Assembly (NCBI GenBank): GCA_019695095.1
Contig: JAIBAQ010000038.1
Span: 1 to 39,684 of the forward strand
DNA from: Candidatus Hydrogenedentota bacterium
GTDB taxonomy: Bacteria; Hydrogenedentota; Hydrogenedentia; Hydrogenedentales; SLHB01
Direction: 5' to 3'
DNA: 39,684 bases
Below the pieces are notes generated by a model, which did no database searches, was not told the origin of the DNA, and saw only the letters and a program-made list of their open reading frames with translations. Positions 26,030 to 35,028 of the stretch are shown piece after piece. Made by a program: the position numbers and the translations under genes. Within the stretch, counting starts at the first letter, position 1. Each line of letters begins with the position of its first letter.

Positions 26030-27364
26030 TCAGCGCCGGAACAGTCGTTGCGCGTCCTCAATAAGGTTAGCGGAAGCAATCAAAATCACGGAATCCCCGG
26101 CCCACACGACGGAATCGCCTTTAGGTACCAGAACTTCGTCGCCCCGCAAAATACTGGCGACCAACGTACCTCGTGGAAGATCGACGTCTTTCAGGGCCTT
26201 CCCGGCTATTGGCGATCCGTTACTCACCGACAGTTCAATAATCTCAACCTCGCCCTCTTCCAAGACCGCGAGCGATGCCACGGTTTTCTGGTGCACTAGC
26301 CGCAGAATGCGATTGGCTACGCTCGCGCGCGGCGTAACGGCGTGGTCAATACCCAGCTTGCGCACCAGTGGCGCGAAGTCGGGCTGGTGTACCACCGAAA
26401 TGGTCTGAGTAACGCCTACTTCTTTCGCAAGCACGCTTGCCATGATGTTGCGCTCGTCGTCACTGGTGCACGACACGAATACGTCCGACTGATCCACGTG
26501 CTCCTGCTCAAGCGACGTGCGTGTGGTGGCATCGCGGCAAACCACCTTCGCCTTCTTCAGCGTTGCCGCGAGCTGATTGCAGCGCTGAAGATTCCAGTCC
26601 ATTATCTTGACGCCGATCTGCCTGCTTTCGAGCAGTTGCGCCAAATGGAGCCCAATGCTCCCGCCACCCATGATAACCACGCGCTGCAACTTCGGCTCGG
26701 TGCCCTTGAACATGGCCAGAGCTTTGTCGATCTTGTCGCGTTCGCCGATGAAAGCCACCACGTCTCCCGGCTCAATGCTGGAATCGCCGTGCGGAATGAT
26801 TGTCGTGCCGTTGCGGCTGATGGCTCCCACGAGCGTCCCCTGCGGCAACTGGATGTCTTTGAGCGTCTTGCCGTTTGAGGTGGGAGACTTGGTCACGCGA
26901 AGCTGGCGCATTTTGACCAGACCCCGCCCGAAGTCCTCGGTGGATATCATGCCGGGACTTTCGATGTACTTCGCGATTTCGAGAGCCGTCAAGGCCTCGG
27001 GGCTGATGATGTAATCAATCCCCAATATCGTTTCGTAGAGAATATTCGATTCGATGTACGCAGGATCGTCCACGCGCGCCAGCACCTGTTTGGCGCCCAA
27101 TCCCTTGGCCGTCGCGGCCGCGATGAGATTCATCTCATCGGTACCCATCACGGCGATGAAGAGGTCCGCGTCGCCCACGCCCAATTCTTGCAGGAACATC
27201 ACGGATACGGCGTTGCCCTCCACCGTGCTTACGTCCAGTGAATAGTCAACCTGCTCCGCGCGGCTCGAATCCGCCTCAATGACCGTAACGTCGTGTTTTT
27301 CCTGACTCAACAACCGGGCAATGTGATAGCCAATACGGCCGCCGCCGGCGATGAATACATTCAT
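26030..27364 (-). CDS. trkA: Trk potassium uptake system protein TrkA
   Basis: A 444-residue peripheral membrane protein that binds NAD(H) and gates the Trk/Ktr potassium channel. Two tandem RCK units are visible. The first Rossmann loop is GGGRIGYHIARLL at residue 7 with an acidic VIEAD at the strand end. The second is GGGSIGLHLAQLL near residue 233. Each is followed by a TrkA-C domain with LPQGTLVGAI and LPRGTLVASI. Length is normal. No TrkH/KtrB membrane subunit gene is in the window, so it must lie elsewhere. The next gene on this strand, the GH123-like gene, begins 45 bases later and may share the transcript, although no functional link is known. Confidence 0.93.
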   Translation of the reverse strand: MNVFIAGGGRIGYHIARLLSQEKHDVTVIEADSSRAEQVDYSLDVSTVEGNAVSVMFLQELGVGDADLFIAVMGTDEMNLIAAATAKGLGAKQVLARVDDPAYIESNILYETILGIDYIISPEALTALEIAKYIESPGMISTEDFGRGLVKMRQLRVTKSPTSNGKTLKDIQLPQGTLVGAISRNGTTIIPHGDSSIEPGDVVAFIGERDKIDKALAMFKGTEPKLQRVVIMGGGSIGLHLAQLLESRQIGVKIMDWNLQRCNQLAATLKKAKVVCRDATTRTSLEQEHVDQSDVFVSCTSDDERNIMASVLAKEVGVTQTISVVHQPDFAPLVRKLGIDHAVTPRASVANRILRLVHQKTVASLAVLEEGEVEIIELSVSNGSPIAGKALKDVDLPRGTLVASILRGDEVLVPKGDSVVWAGDSVILIASANLIEDAQRLFRR

Positions 27365-27519
27365 GGGAATCCTCGTATATAAGCCCTTGGGTCAATGCAC
27401 GCAACCGTTTGGGCAGTGCGGGAAAGGTCCAACCGGAAGACATTTTGCGTTATGATCGAATAAAGCGAGGAAAGCTGTCAAACGCGTCATCATTCCGTGT
27501 TTGCGGCAGGGAGTCTGGT

Positions 27520-28017
27520 TTGGGCACCAAGTACGGTCGAGAGGACTATGCGGATCGCATGGGGCGCATGTCGCCCAGTCAGAGAATCATGCAGTCTCTA
27601 CAGAATCCGCGTCAGACGGCCGCACGGTTTTCGGGAAAACGCCAAGTCTTAGTGCTTGTGTTTGTGATTGTGGCTTTGTACCTGGTGGGGACTTGGTTTG
27701 AGCGCAGACCGGTGGAAGCGCCCGTTCTGGATGCGCAAGGAGTGGTGTATTTGAAGGAGGTCCGCGGCACAGGTCCCGACCGCGAGTATGTCGTGGGCGT
27801 CCGCGTCACGGAAACGAACGGAAACGAACTTGGGCTCACATTCTCGTGCTCGCAGGAACTCTGGACACAACTCGCCAACAATGACGAAGTAACCGTTACG
27901 TATCGGTTTGTAGAAAATGGGGCGCGAGCCGTCCCGCTGACTATAGAGCGAAATCCTGCAATTGACCGTTCAGGATCGCAATCTGGCTCGGGTGGATCCG
28001 CGGCGCTTGAGCCGTAG
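27520..28017 (+). CDS. Small single-pass membrane protein of unknown function
   Basis: Not recognised. The protein has a basic cytoplasmic N-terminus (about 42 residues), one membrane segment at about 43-61 (VLVLVFVIVALYLVGTW), and a ~100-residue extracytoplasmic domain with strand-like stretches (VVYLKEVRGTG, YVVGVRV, LGLTFSC, EVTVTYRFV), ending in a Ser/Gly-rich tail. The start is unclear. TTG 27520 has AGGGAG six bases before it; ATG 27559 is the alternative; the frame is open back to 27409. Codon use suits a real gene. The last 48 bases overlap the end of the convergent phosphoesterase gene. It lies divergent from trkA. Confidence 0.55.
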   Translation: MGTKYGREDYADRMGRMSPSQRIMQSLQNPRQTAARFSGKRQVLVLVFVIVALYLVGTWFERRPVEAPVLDAQGVVYLKEVRGTGPDREYVVGVRVTETNGNELGLTFSCSQELWTQLANNDEVTVTYRFVENGARAVPLTIERNPAIDRSGSQSGSGGSAALEP

Positions 28018-28887
28018 GGGAATGACGGTCGTACGATCACGCTCCTCGCCGGCAGTCCACGTGTTGAACTGAACTAGCGACAAGGCCGCGAACGATTTGT
28101 CGCTCAACCCCATGGTGTGAACCTCCAATCGGTCCTCGTAGACGTGAATGTCCCTGAACTCGGCGGGGTACTCCGTCAGGGCGGAAGTTGCGATGTGCAC
28201 GATGCCGCTCTGCTCTTCGATGAAATTCATGTGCGCATGGCCGGTGAACACGGCAACTACATTGGGACTGTTTGTGAGGATTTCCGTCACCAGGTCGCCG
28301 TTCGCGAGGTGACCATAAATGATCATGCCGGGTTTGCGCAGACGTTCCGGAATCGGCACGAGCGGATAGTGAAGCGCGATCAGCGTGGACATGTCTCGAT
28401 GAGCGGCAAGGTCCTCCTGCAACCATTTGAGCTGATGCGGCGGAATCGCCCAGCCGTAGTTGCCCACGGGACCGTCACGGTGGCCGCATAATGTTCCGTC
28501 CGGCCAGACCCACCATGCGTCGAGTATGCACATGTGGAGGTTTTCGTGTGTGAACGAATAATACGTGTCATTGCCCGGGAGGTGAGCACCGTAGGCTTCC
28601 AGGAACCACTTTCGCGATTCCCGCACCAGAAAGTCCTGATTACCGCCCACGGGATAGTACGGAAACCCTAGTGAATCGAGAAGGTCGCGCGCCGCATACA
28701 TCGCATCTCGCGAATGCTGACCGACCAGGTCGCCGGTGGCCAGAATGAACCGGGGATCGAGCTTGCCGAGGTCGCGGCGCAGACACGAAATCAACTCGGG
28801 CATGCGCGACCGGATAAGGATGTTGTTTCCCCGGCTATCCGACAGCGCGGCAAGATGGGGGTCGGTTAAATGAACGAAGCGCCACAT
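27970..28887 (-). CDS. Calcineurin-like metallophosphoesterase with altered GNHD motif
   Basis: A 305-residue cytoplasmic protein of the metallophosphoesterase superfamily, nearest in shape to CpdA/Icc-type cyclic-nucleotide phosphodiesterases. Metal motifs are D9-x-H11 (LTDPHL), GD at 52-53 (ATGDLV), ALHYPL and TGHAHMNF. The GNHD/E motif is GNQD (Q84), which removes the usual general-acid histidine while keeping the metal-binding asparagine, so activity may be reduced or different. A good promoter lies upstream (28917-28945). Its 3' end overlaps the convergent gene by 48 bases. The substrate is unknown. Confidence 0.82.
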   Translation of the reverse strand: MWRFVHLTDPHLAALSDSRGNNILIRSRMPELISCLRRDLGKLDPRFILATGDLVGQHSRDAMYAARDLLDSLGFPYYPVGGNQDFLVRESRKWFLEAYGAHLPGNDTYYSFTHENLHMCILDAWWVWPDGTLCGHRDGPVGNYGWAIPPHQLKWLQEDLAAHRDMSTLIALHYPLVPIPERLRKPGMIIYGHLANGDLVTEILTNSPNVVAVFTGHAHMNFIEEQSGIVHIATSALTEYPAEFRDIHVYEDRLEVHTMGLSDKSFAALSLVQFNTWTAGEERDRTTVIPLRLKRRGSTRARLRS

Positions 28888-28916
28888 TATACGACCCTCT
28901 GCAATACCATACGTCT

Positions 28917-28945
28917 AGAATACCATGTGGCGGGCAGCTTGCCAA
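28917..28945 (-). promoter_or_regulatory. Sigma70-type promoter of the metallophosphoesterase gene
   Basis: On the - strand TTGGCA (28945-28940) and TATTCT (28922-28917) are 17 bases apart. The -35 matches five of six consensus bases and the -10 four of six. Transcription would start near 28910, about 22 bases before the ATG. Confidence 0.5.
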
Positions 28946-28994
28946 TTGCCGGAGCGTGTGAAGTTGGCCTATGAACCATGTGTGTCGCGCTTGG

Positions 28995-30662
28995 TCACTC
29001 AATCTCGTATCGCTTCATGGCGCGCCACAAGGTCGTCCGGCCGACGTTGAGCAGCTCGGCAGCCTCGCTTCGATTCCCTTTGGTGCGCCGCAACACCGCG
29101 CGGATCAGATCCTCGGACAGATCTTGGGATGGACGTCCCCATCGATTCGTAAGCACATCCTCGGGTAATTCAGAAAGGCCCAGCTCGCGATCGGGCCCAA
29201 ATACCACGGCGTATTCGATGACATTGCGCAACTGCCTGACGTTACCGGGCCACGAACAATCCATCAGGGCCTGCTTGAAATCCTCTGAGAACCGGGCGTT
29301 TGGCTTGTCGTATCGGTCGCGAGCCTCGCCGAGCAAGGTCTGCGCCAACCGCAGTATGTCCTCTCCTCGCTCGCGCAATGGAGGTATGTCAATGCGACCT
29401 ATCGCAAGCGCGTAGTAAAGGTCCTCGCGCAACTCGCCCGACGCGAGTTTCTCCAGGGGATCGAATTGCGTGGCTGCCATTACGCGAACATCCGCTTTGC
29501 TTGGCGTGGGACTTCCCAACGGCGTGACTTCTCCCTGTTCCATCACGCGCAGTATCAGCCCTTGAATCTCGCGAGTCAGCGCAGTGATCTCGTCGAAGAA
29601 GATGGTACCCCGATGGGCTCGTTGGAAGGCTCCGGTGTGCGAGCGCGACGCTCCCGCAAATGCACCCTGCGCAAAGCCCGACAGTTCCTGCATCAACAGC
29701 GTAGGGCTCAGTCCCCGGCAGTCGATTGCCTCAAATTGCCCACTCTTGCGCGACCCGCCGTGATGAATGGCCTTGGCCAGTGTGGCGCGACCTGTGCCCG
29801 ATTCCCCCACGAGAAGGACCGACACATCGGAATTGACGACCTGCCGCGCGCGTTTTGCCACGCGCTGCATGGCATCGGACTCCATGATAAGCCCTTCAAG
29901 CAGAAGCTCAGTCTTCAGTCGACGGCTCAGGTGAGCCAATGCCCCTTGTGCCCTGCGCGCGGCCCGCTGGGCTGCATCCACAAGCTCCTCGCGCCGCGCA
30001 ATCTCGGAGTCGACCGATTCCAAGCGAAGCGCCTCGCGAGCCCACTGCGCTTCTTCGCCCCACTCCGATTCCAGTCGAGCAATCATGCGGCAGCGCGTTG
30101 CGCCCTGGGCAATACATTCCTGCTCAACACAAAGGACAGGCCTTCCCACGATTTCACTTACGTGCCCAGACAAATAGCCCGTGGTCGTCCAACACACCGG
30201 CTGACTGACCTCCTCCTGCACCATTTGGTGTGCCAATGCCTCGCATGAACTATGCAGCAACACCTCGCGGTACAGAACTCCCTCGTCGAGGTCGAACTCA
30301 AAACGTACTGGCTCAGCAACGTATCGTCCCTGCAATTGCCCGAACACGGGACCCGCCTGAAGCGCAAGTCGCGCATTCTCTTCATACGTCGCGAGATGAC
30401 GCAGCGCTTCACGACGGCCAACTTCGAAACCCATGCGAAAACAGTACGCGCGAGTGCGTGCCATCCCAAAGGCTTCAAGGAGGTGTCTTCGCTCGACGGC
30501 GAGCGATTCGATGTCAGTGAAGACTCCGGGCCGATTGAGCAAGGATATTCGACCGGCCGGTGGCGAGCACTCCAACCAAGTGCTGCGCGCGCTTTCAATG
30601 AAATGGGAAAGTACGGGCGGTAGATCAAGAAAGACCTGGGAGCTGAGTTTCGTTGGACGCAC
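28995..30662 (-). CDS. Sigma54-activator-like regulator with XylR-N/V4R sensor, AAA+ and Fis domains
   Basis: A 555-residue transcription regulator built like XylR/DmpR. The N-terminal ligand region (about 1-120) is followed by a V4R domain at about 130-195 with conserved residues HSSCEALAH and CIAQGATRCR. A coiled-coil linker comes next (about 210-265). The AAA+ domain spans 270-500 with Walker A-like GESGTGRATL (R292 replacing lysine), Walker B IFFDEI, and the loop GAFAGA (333-338) instead of GAFTGA. A Fis-type helix-turn-helix ends the protein (NRSEAAELLNVGRTTLWRAMKR). GTG 30662 follows GGAGGAGG. The altered loop and P-loop suggest it may not activate sigma54 in the standard way, so it could act like TyrR or as a repressor. 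The effector is unknown. Confidence 0.88.
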   Translation of the reverse strand: MRPTKLSSQVFLDLPPVLSHFIESARSTWLECSPPAGRISLLNRPGVFTDIESLAVERRHLLEAFGMARTRAYCFRMGFEVGRREALRHLATYEENARLALQAGPVFGQLQGRYVAEPVRFEFDLDEGVLYREVLLHSSCEALAHQMVQEEVSQPVCWTTTGYLSGHVSEIVGRPVLCVEQECIAQGATRCRMIARLESEWGEEAQWAREALRLESVDSEIARREELVDAAQRAARRAQGALAHLSRRLKTELLLEGLIMESDAMQRVAKRARQVVNSDVSVLLVGESGTGRATLAKAIHHGGSRKSGQFEAIDCRGLSPTLLMQELSGFAQGAFAGASRSHTGAFQRAHRGTIFFDEITALTREIQGLILRVMEQGEVTPLGSPTPSKADVRVMAATQFDPLEKLASGELREDLYYALAIGRIDIPPLRERGEDILRLAQTLLGEARDRYDKPNARFSEDFKQALMDCSWPGNVRQLRNVIEYAVVFGPDRELGLSELPEDVLTNRWGRPSQDLSEDLIRAVLRRTKGNRSEAAELLNVGRTTLWRAMKRYEIE

Positions 30663-30728
30663 AGAACCTCCTCCAGTACCCCACGGAAAGGAAGATTATT
30701 TACAGACTGGATTTTCGAAACTCAGGAG

Positions 30729-30757
30729 ATCTTATTTCGAGCAGCCGCGAAATGCAA
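30729..30757 (-). promoter_or_regulatory. Promoter of the V4R regulator gene
   Basis: On the - strand TTGCAT (30757-30752) and TAAGAT (30734-30729) lie 17 bases apart, about 65 bases upstream of the GTG start. Matches are moderate (three and four of six), so it is supported mainly by spacing, position and the adjoining dyad. Confidence 0.4.
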
Positions 30758-30759
30758 GC

Positions 30760-30773
30760 GTTTCACTTGAAAC
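30760..30773. promoter_or_regulatory. 6-2-6 operator-like dyad upstream of the V4R regulator promoter
   Basis: GTTTCA-CT-TGAAAC is a perfect inverted repeat. It lies two bases upstream of the -35 hexamer of the proposed regulator promoter and eight bases past the lgt stop. It is a likely site for autoregulation or another activator. Confidence 0.45.
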
Positions 30774-30780
30774 AACTCGA

Positions 30781-31665
30781 CTATTCGACGTTCTCGGTGG
30801 AAGCTTCTGGGTTCTTGGCGCGTATACGCCGCCAGTATGCAGACAAGAAAGTAAGCAATACCAAACCCGCAACTACACTCAACACACAGAACACTTGCTG
30901 GTCGGAGAGTGACAGAAATCGGGTCGGATTGTGGTCGCCACGGAACATTTCGATGACAAATCGCCCCGCGCTGTAAAGGATGAAATACCAGCATATAATA
31001 AACCCTGGAAACCTCCAGCAGCATTTGCGAAGCAGCAACAGAGTCACACAAAGCAGACACAATGCGGCAACCGAATAGAGTTGGGTGGGGTGCACAGGCA
31101 AAGACCACAGGTCAGTATCGTACGAGAGCGCGTAGCGTTGGCAGTGGTCCATGTAGGCCGGGCTACCCGTTACGCCCGCCTTGGACAGATCGAACGGAAT
31201 GCGAGGAAACTGAACCCCCCACGGCAAATCCGTCCGCTGACCGTAACAGCATCCATTTAGAAAGCACCCTACTCGGCCGATAGCGTGGCCAAGCGCCACG
31301 TACGGCGCGGCAATGTCTATGGTCTTCCAAAACGGCATTTGGTGACGCCGCAAATTGAAGTAGATAACCGCCAGCGCAGGAGGAATCGCGCCTTGAAACA
31401 CGAGTCCGCCTTGCCAGATTGCGATCCACCCTAGTGGGCGAGACCACGAATAGAATTCCGGGAACATGATGATGTGCAGGATTCGAGTTCCTGCAAGACC
31501 CACGAGCAGGCACCAGAAAGCGGTATCGCTTGCGACCCCTGCGTTCAAACCGTGCTTGGCAATATCGCGTGTCGCCAGGTAGGTGGCCAAAAGAAACGCT
31601 ATGGCCATCATAAGGCCATAGGAGTGCACGGAAACCGGGCCCAACTTCAGAATGGTTGGAAACAT
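30781..31665 (-). CDS. lgt: Prolipoprotein diacylglyceryl transferase
   Basis: A 294-residue polytopic inner-membrane enzyme that moves a diacylglyceryl group from phosphatidylglycerol to the lipobox cysteine of prolipoproteins. About seven hydrophobic segments are seen. The signature loop is GHAIGRVGCFLNGCCYG, with the conserved arginine R131, followed by HPTQLYS and GRFVIEMFRGD, all family hallmarks. The segment that reads HGG in Escherichia coli Lgt is QGA here (Q91). The GCCYG form of the signature is a common variant. It lies downstream of dksA and ileS on the same strand, separated by a possible hairpin. The start ATG 31665 encodes the usual MFPTILKLGPVSVHSYG opening. Confidence 0.93.
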   Translation of the reverse strand: MFPTILKLGPVSVHSYGLMMAIAFLLATYLATRDIAKHGLNAGVASDTAFWCLLVGLAGTRILHIIMFPEFYSWSRPLGWIAIWQGGLVFQGAIPPALAVIYFNLRRHQMPFWKTIDIAAPYVALGHAIGRVGCFLNGCCYGQRTDLPWGVQFPRIPFDLSKAGVTGSPAYMDHCQRYALSYDTDLWSLPVHPTQLYSVAALCLLCVTLLLLRKCCWRFPGFIICWYFILYSAGRFVIEMFRGDHNPTRFLSLSDQQVFCVLSVVAGLVLLTFLSAYWRRIRAKNPEASTENVE

Positions 31666-31737
31666 GAACGATTAACGCTCCAATCTACGGCACGGATGAC
31701 ATCAGATCTTCCCCCAGACGCTGCAAAAGGACAGCAG

Positions 31738-31762
31738 CCCTCATCCGAGCGAGGATCGAGGG
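31738..31762 (-). terminator. Hairpin between the dksA-like gene and lgt
   Basis: On the - strand, CCCTC pairs with GAGGG and ATCC with GGAT around a six-base loop, with one bulged G. CCTTTT follows about ten bases later. It could end or attenuate the ileS-dksA transcript before lgt. The T run is short and displaced. Confidence 0.3.
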
Positions 31763-31801
31763 CCGCGTAAGCACCGTATGCTGGAAGCCGGAGATCGTCT
31801 T

Positions 31802-32173
31802 CTAGTACCTGGTGTTTTGCTTTTCAAGCTTCGATTGGCATTCGACACAGAAGCGGGCCGCGGGGAACGCTTCGAGCCGCTTGCGAGGGATCTCACGCCC
31901 GCACGGCTCGCAGATGCCATACGACCCGTTTCGGATACGTTCCAGGGCGTCGCTGACTTCCTGCAGTAACGCGGATTCGCGGCTTCCTATGGAAAGCGCG
32001 GTTTCCCGCTCGAAGTTGTCGGTGCCGACTTCGGCGTAGCTCGAGACGTCAGCCGTAAGGTCGGTCGTCGTCTGATAGAGCGTTCCCTCTTCGAGTTGGC
32101 GAATGCCCTTCTTGAGCCGCTCGCCTTCGCTGAGCAGCAGCTTCTCGAACTTGGCTGCTTCCTTCTTCGTCAT
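31802..32173 (-). CDS. DksA/TraR-family zinc-finger protein
   Basis: A 123-residue DksA/TraR-type protein; the family binds the RNA polymerase secondary channel and adjusts initiation. The N-terminal coiled coil (about 1-80) carries the sequence SSYAEVGTDNFERE near its tip rather than the DxxDxA of DksA itself. The C-terminal zinc finger has C88-x2-C91-x17-C109-x2-C112, all four ligands present. ATG 32173 is chosen because it lies two bases after the ileS stop and begins the conserved part; the longer open frame reads into ileS. Tight spacing suggests co-transcription with ileS. Because the tip acidic pair differs, a DksA-like stringent role is uncertain. Confidence 0.87.
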   Translation of the reverse strand: MTKKEAAKFEKLLLSEGERLKKGIRQLEEGTLYQTTTDLTADVSSYAEVGTDNFERETALSIGSRESALLQEVSDALERIRNGSYGICEPCGREIPRKRLEAFPAARFCVECQSKLEKQNTRY

Positions 32174-32175
32174 CG

Positions 32176-35001
32176 CTAGAGGACTCCCAGTTGTTTCGCA
32201 CACACATGGCAAATACTTGGGTGCTTGGCGATGGTTCCCACGGACTCCCGAACGTGCCAACAACGAACACACTTGGCACCGGGCGCTTTCTCCACGCGCA
32301 CCTTGATCTTCTCGACGGACTCCGTAGCCTCTTCGGACTGCGGCTCGACCGTCGTTTGAGACACGATAAATATGTCGTTCAACTGGCCTGCGTACCGGCT
32401 GAGAGTCTCCGCCGCGTACGCGGAACCGGGCACTATCGCCAGCGCCGCTTGCAGCGACGACCCGATGAGGCCCGCGCGGCGCGCCTCTTCCAACTCTTTC
32501 GAAACCACCCCGCGAATGCGAAGCAGTTCGTCCCAGCGCGCGGCCGCCTCCGCCGAAAGCGAGTACTCGGCCTTCACGCCCGGGAACGCCGCTAAATGAA
32601 CGCTTTCATGCGCACGAAGATGACAAGGCAAGTATTGCCACGCCTCGTCGCACGTAAATACCAAAACCGGGGCAAGCAGTCTCAAAAGATCGCCAAGTAT
32701 CTCGGCGAGCGCGGTCTGCGCGGCCCGGCGTTCACGCGAATTCGCGGCGAACGTGTACAGACGATCCTTCAGCACATCCAAATAGAAGGAACTCATATCC
32801 ACGGCGCAGAAATTGTGCGCCGCATGGTACACGATATGAAAATCGTAGTCCTCGTAGGCTTTCAGCACGCGTTGCTTCAGCAATTGAGTACGGTGCAAAG
32901 CCCACTGGTCAATCTCGAGCAATTGGCCGAAGGGCAGCGCGTCCTTCTCCTCAAAATCGCTAAGATTTCCGAGCATATACCGGAACGTCCAGCGAAACCG
33001 CTTGTAGGCATCTTCTTGCCGCGTCAGGATTTCATCGGAAATGCGGATATCCTGGCGATAGTTCTCGCCGGTCACCCATAGACGAAGGATGTCCGCGCCA
33101 TGCTTCGACAGGAGCTCCGGAAGCCCCACGTAGTTGCCGAGCCGCTTCGACATGGCCTTGCCTTCGCCATCCACGACGTAGCCATGGGTCAATACTTGAC
33201 GATACGGCGGTTCGCCCTTGGCCGCAACGGCGGGGATAAGAGACGACTGGAACCAGCCGCGATGCTGATCGCTGCCTTCCAAATACATGTCCGCGGGCCA
33301 CGTAAGCTCCGGAAGAATCTCGCATACCGCTCGATGGCTCGCGCCAGAGTCAAACCATACGTCGAGAATATCGGTTTCGTGAACGAAATCCGTCTCACCG
33401 GAGACGGGGCACTTCGCGCCTTTCGGCAGCAGCTCGGAGGACGGCGTGTCGAACCAACGATCGATGCCGTCATTGGCTGACAGGGCAAGATCTTCGATGC
33501 GCTTGAAGGACTCCGGAGTGGCATAGACTTCTCCACTCTCTTTTCCATAGAAGACGGGGATGGGCACGCCCCACGCGCGCTGCCTGCTGATACACCAGTC
33601 AGGCCGCTGAGAGATCATGCCGTGGATGCGTTCCTTGCCCCACTCGGGAATCCAACGTACCTGCTCGATGCCTTTCAGCGCCCGCTCGCGAAGTCCGTTA
33701 TGGTCCATGTTGATGAACCACTGCGGCGTCGATCGGAAGATGATGGGGCCGCTGCAGCGCCAACAATGCGGGTAACTGTGCTCATAGGGTTCATGATGCA
33801 TCAACGCATGCTCGCTTCGAAGGTCTTCAACTATGCGCTTATTGGCATCGAAGACCATCGTTCCCGCGTACACGCCCGCATCCTTCGTGAATACCCCCGA
33901 ATTGTCTACGGGAGAGAACGGCGCAATTCCGTAACGCGAACAAACGACATAGTCATCGTGACCGTGGCCGGGAGCGGTGTGAACGCAGCCCGTTCCCGCA
34001 TCGAGCGTTACGTGTTCGCCAAGGATGATCGGACACACCTTCTCGGGGAAGAAGACGTGACGATACGTGTAGTTCTCAAGGTCTTTACCGGAGAACTTGG
34101 CGACTGTCTTGAAGTCGGTGACGCCACAGGCTTCCAGAGCAGCCGACGCAAGAAAACTCGACATGATCAGCGTCTCGCCGTTCACACGAACCGCGCTGTA
34201 GTCGTAGTCGGGATGCACGGTGATCGCCAAGTTGGCGGGCAAAGTCCACGGAGTCGTCGTCCAAATGACGTAATACGTGGGACCATCGATACCCGGCAAT
34301 GGCTTTTCGGCCTTGAACTTCACGAATACGGAAGGAGACGTCTTGTTCGCATACTCGACTTCCGCCTCGGCCAAGGCCGTACGGCAGTTGGGACACCAGT
34401 AGATCGGCTTCAGACCGCGATAAATCGCGCCCGTTTGGTAGATTTCACCGAACACCCGAATGATAGTCGCCACATATTCGGGACTGAGCGTAAGGTACGG
34501 CTTGGCCCATTCTCCGGTGATGCCCAGCCGCTTGAAGCCTTCGCGATGGATGTCTACGTATTTGAGCGCGAACTCGCGGCAAGCCCGGCGAATCTCAGCC
34601 TGCGACATGGTTTTCGCTTTGTCGCCCAGCTCGCTCACCACCTTGTGCTCGATGGGCAGACCGTGGCAATCCCAGCCGGGGACATACGGCGCATCGAAAC
34701 CGGCCATCTGCTTGGACTTCACGACAAGGTCTTTGAGTACCTTGTTGAGGGCATGACCGGAGTGCAGCTCGCCGTTGGCATAGGGAGGACCGTCATGCAG
34801 GACAAACTTCGCGCGCCCCTTGGCAATGCGGCGCATTTGTCCGTATAAGTCACTCTCGTCCCAGCGTTTGAGGATTTCCGGTTCGCGCTTCGTTAGGCTC
34901 GCGCGCATCGGGAAATCCGTTACGGGCAGATTGACAGTATCTTTATAGTCCTTTTCGGACATTGCGGTAGTTGCTTCGACGGTTTTCGATGATTCAGACA
35001 C
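32176..35001 (-). CDS. ileS: Isoleucyl-tRNA synthetase
   Basis: Class I aminoacyl-tRNA synthetase charging tRNA-Ile, with an editing domain that removes misacylated valine. The 941-residue length is normal for the bacterial type. The HIGH-type motif is HSGH at 80-83 ([16 protein letters not shown]), and the KMSKS-type motif is KAMSK at 615-619. The signature [17 protein letters not shown] and WFDSGASH are present. A C-terminal zinc module has CVRCW and CHVCA. GTG 35001 has GGAG 11 bases upstream and a good promoter at 35029-35057; ATG 34962 is a less supported alternative start. The dksA-like gene follows two bases after its stop. Confidence 0.96.
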   Translation of the reverse strand: MSESSKTVEATTAMSEKDYKDTVNLPVTDFPMRASLTKREPEILKRWDESDLYGQMRRIAKGRAKFVLHDGPPYANGELHSGHALNKVLKDLVVKSKQMAGFDAPYVPGWDCHGLPIEHKVVSELGDKAKTMSQAEIRRACREFALKYVDIHREGFKRLGITGEWAKPYLTLSPEYVATIIRVFGEIYQTGAIYRGLKPIYWCPNCRTALAEAEVEYANKTSPSVFVKFKAEKPLPGIDGPTYYVIWTTTPWTLPANLAITVHPDYDYSAVRVNGETLIMSSFLASAALEACGVTDFKTVAKFSGKDLENYTYRHVFFPEKVCPIILGEHVTLDAGTGCVHTAPGHGHDDYVVCSRYGIAPFSPVDNSGVFTKDAGVYAGTMVFDANKRIVEDLRSEHALMHHEPYEHSYPHCWRCSGPIIFRSTPQWFINMDHNGLRERALKGIEQVRWIPEWGKERIHGMISQRPDWCISRQRAWGVPIPVFYGKESGEVYATPESFKRIEDLALSANDGIDRWFDTPSSELLPKGAKCPVSGETDFVHETDILDVWFDSGASHRAVCEILPELTWPADMYLEGSDQHRGWFQSSLIPAVAAKGEPPYRQVLTHGYVVDGEGKAMSKRLGNYVGLPELLSKHGADILRLWVTGENYRQDIRISDEILTRQEDAYKRFRWTFRYMLGNLSDFEEKDALPFGQLLEIDQWALHRTQLLKQRVLKAYEDYDFHIVYHAAHNFCAVDMSSFYLDVLKDRLYTFAANSRERRAAQTALAEILGDLLRLLAPVLVFTCDEAWQYLPCHLRAHESVHLAAFPGVKAEYSLSAEAAARWDELLRIRGVVSKELEEARRAGLIGSSLQAALAIVPGSAYAAETLSRYAGQLNDIFIVSQTTVEPQSEEATESVEKIKVRVEKAPGAKCVRCWHVRESVGTIAKHPSICHVCAKQLGVL

Positions 35002-35028
35002 AGCACAGATTACTCCAATAAGCGGCGG

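Noticed and set aside
27376-27404. Possible trkA promoter (TTGCGT-17-TATATA on the - strand)
   Set aside because: The start it predicts lies almost at the ATG and would exclude the AGGA ribosome site; the -35 is also weak.
27451-27456. TATGAT as a -10 element for the small membrane protein gene
   Set aside because: A good -10 match, but no -35 or extended -10 at the right spacing.
33622-34848. A 408-codon open frame on the + strand opposite ileS
   Set aside because: Antisense shadow of ileS without family features.
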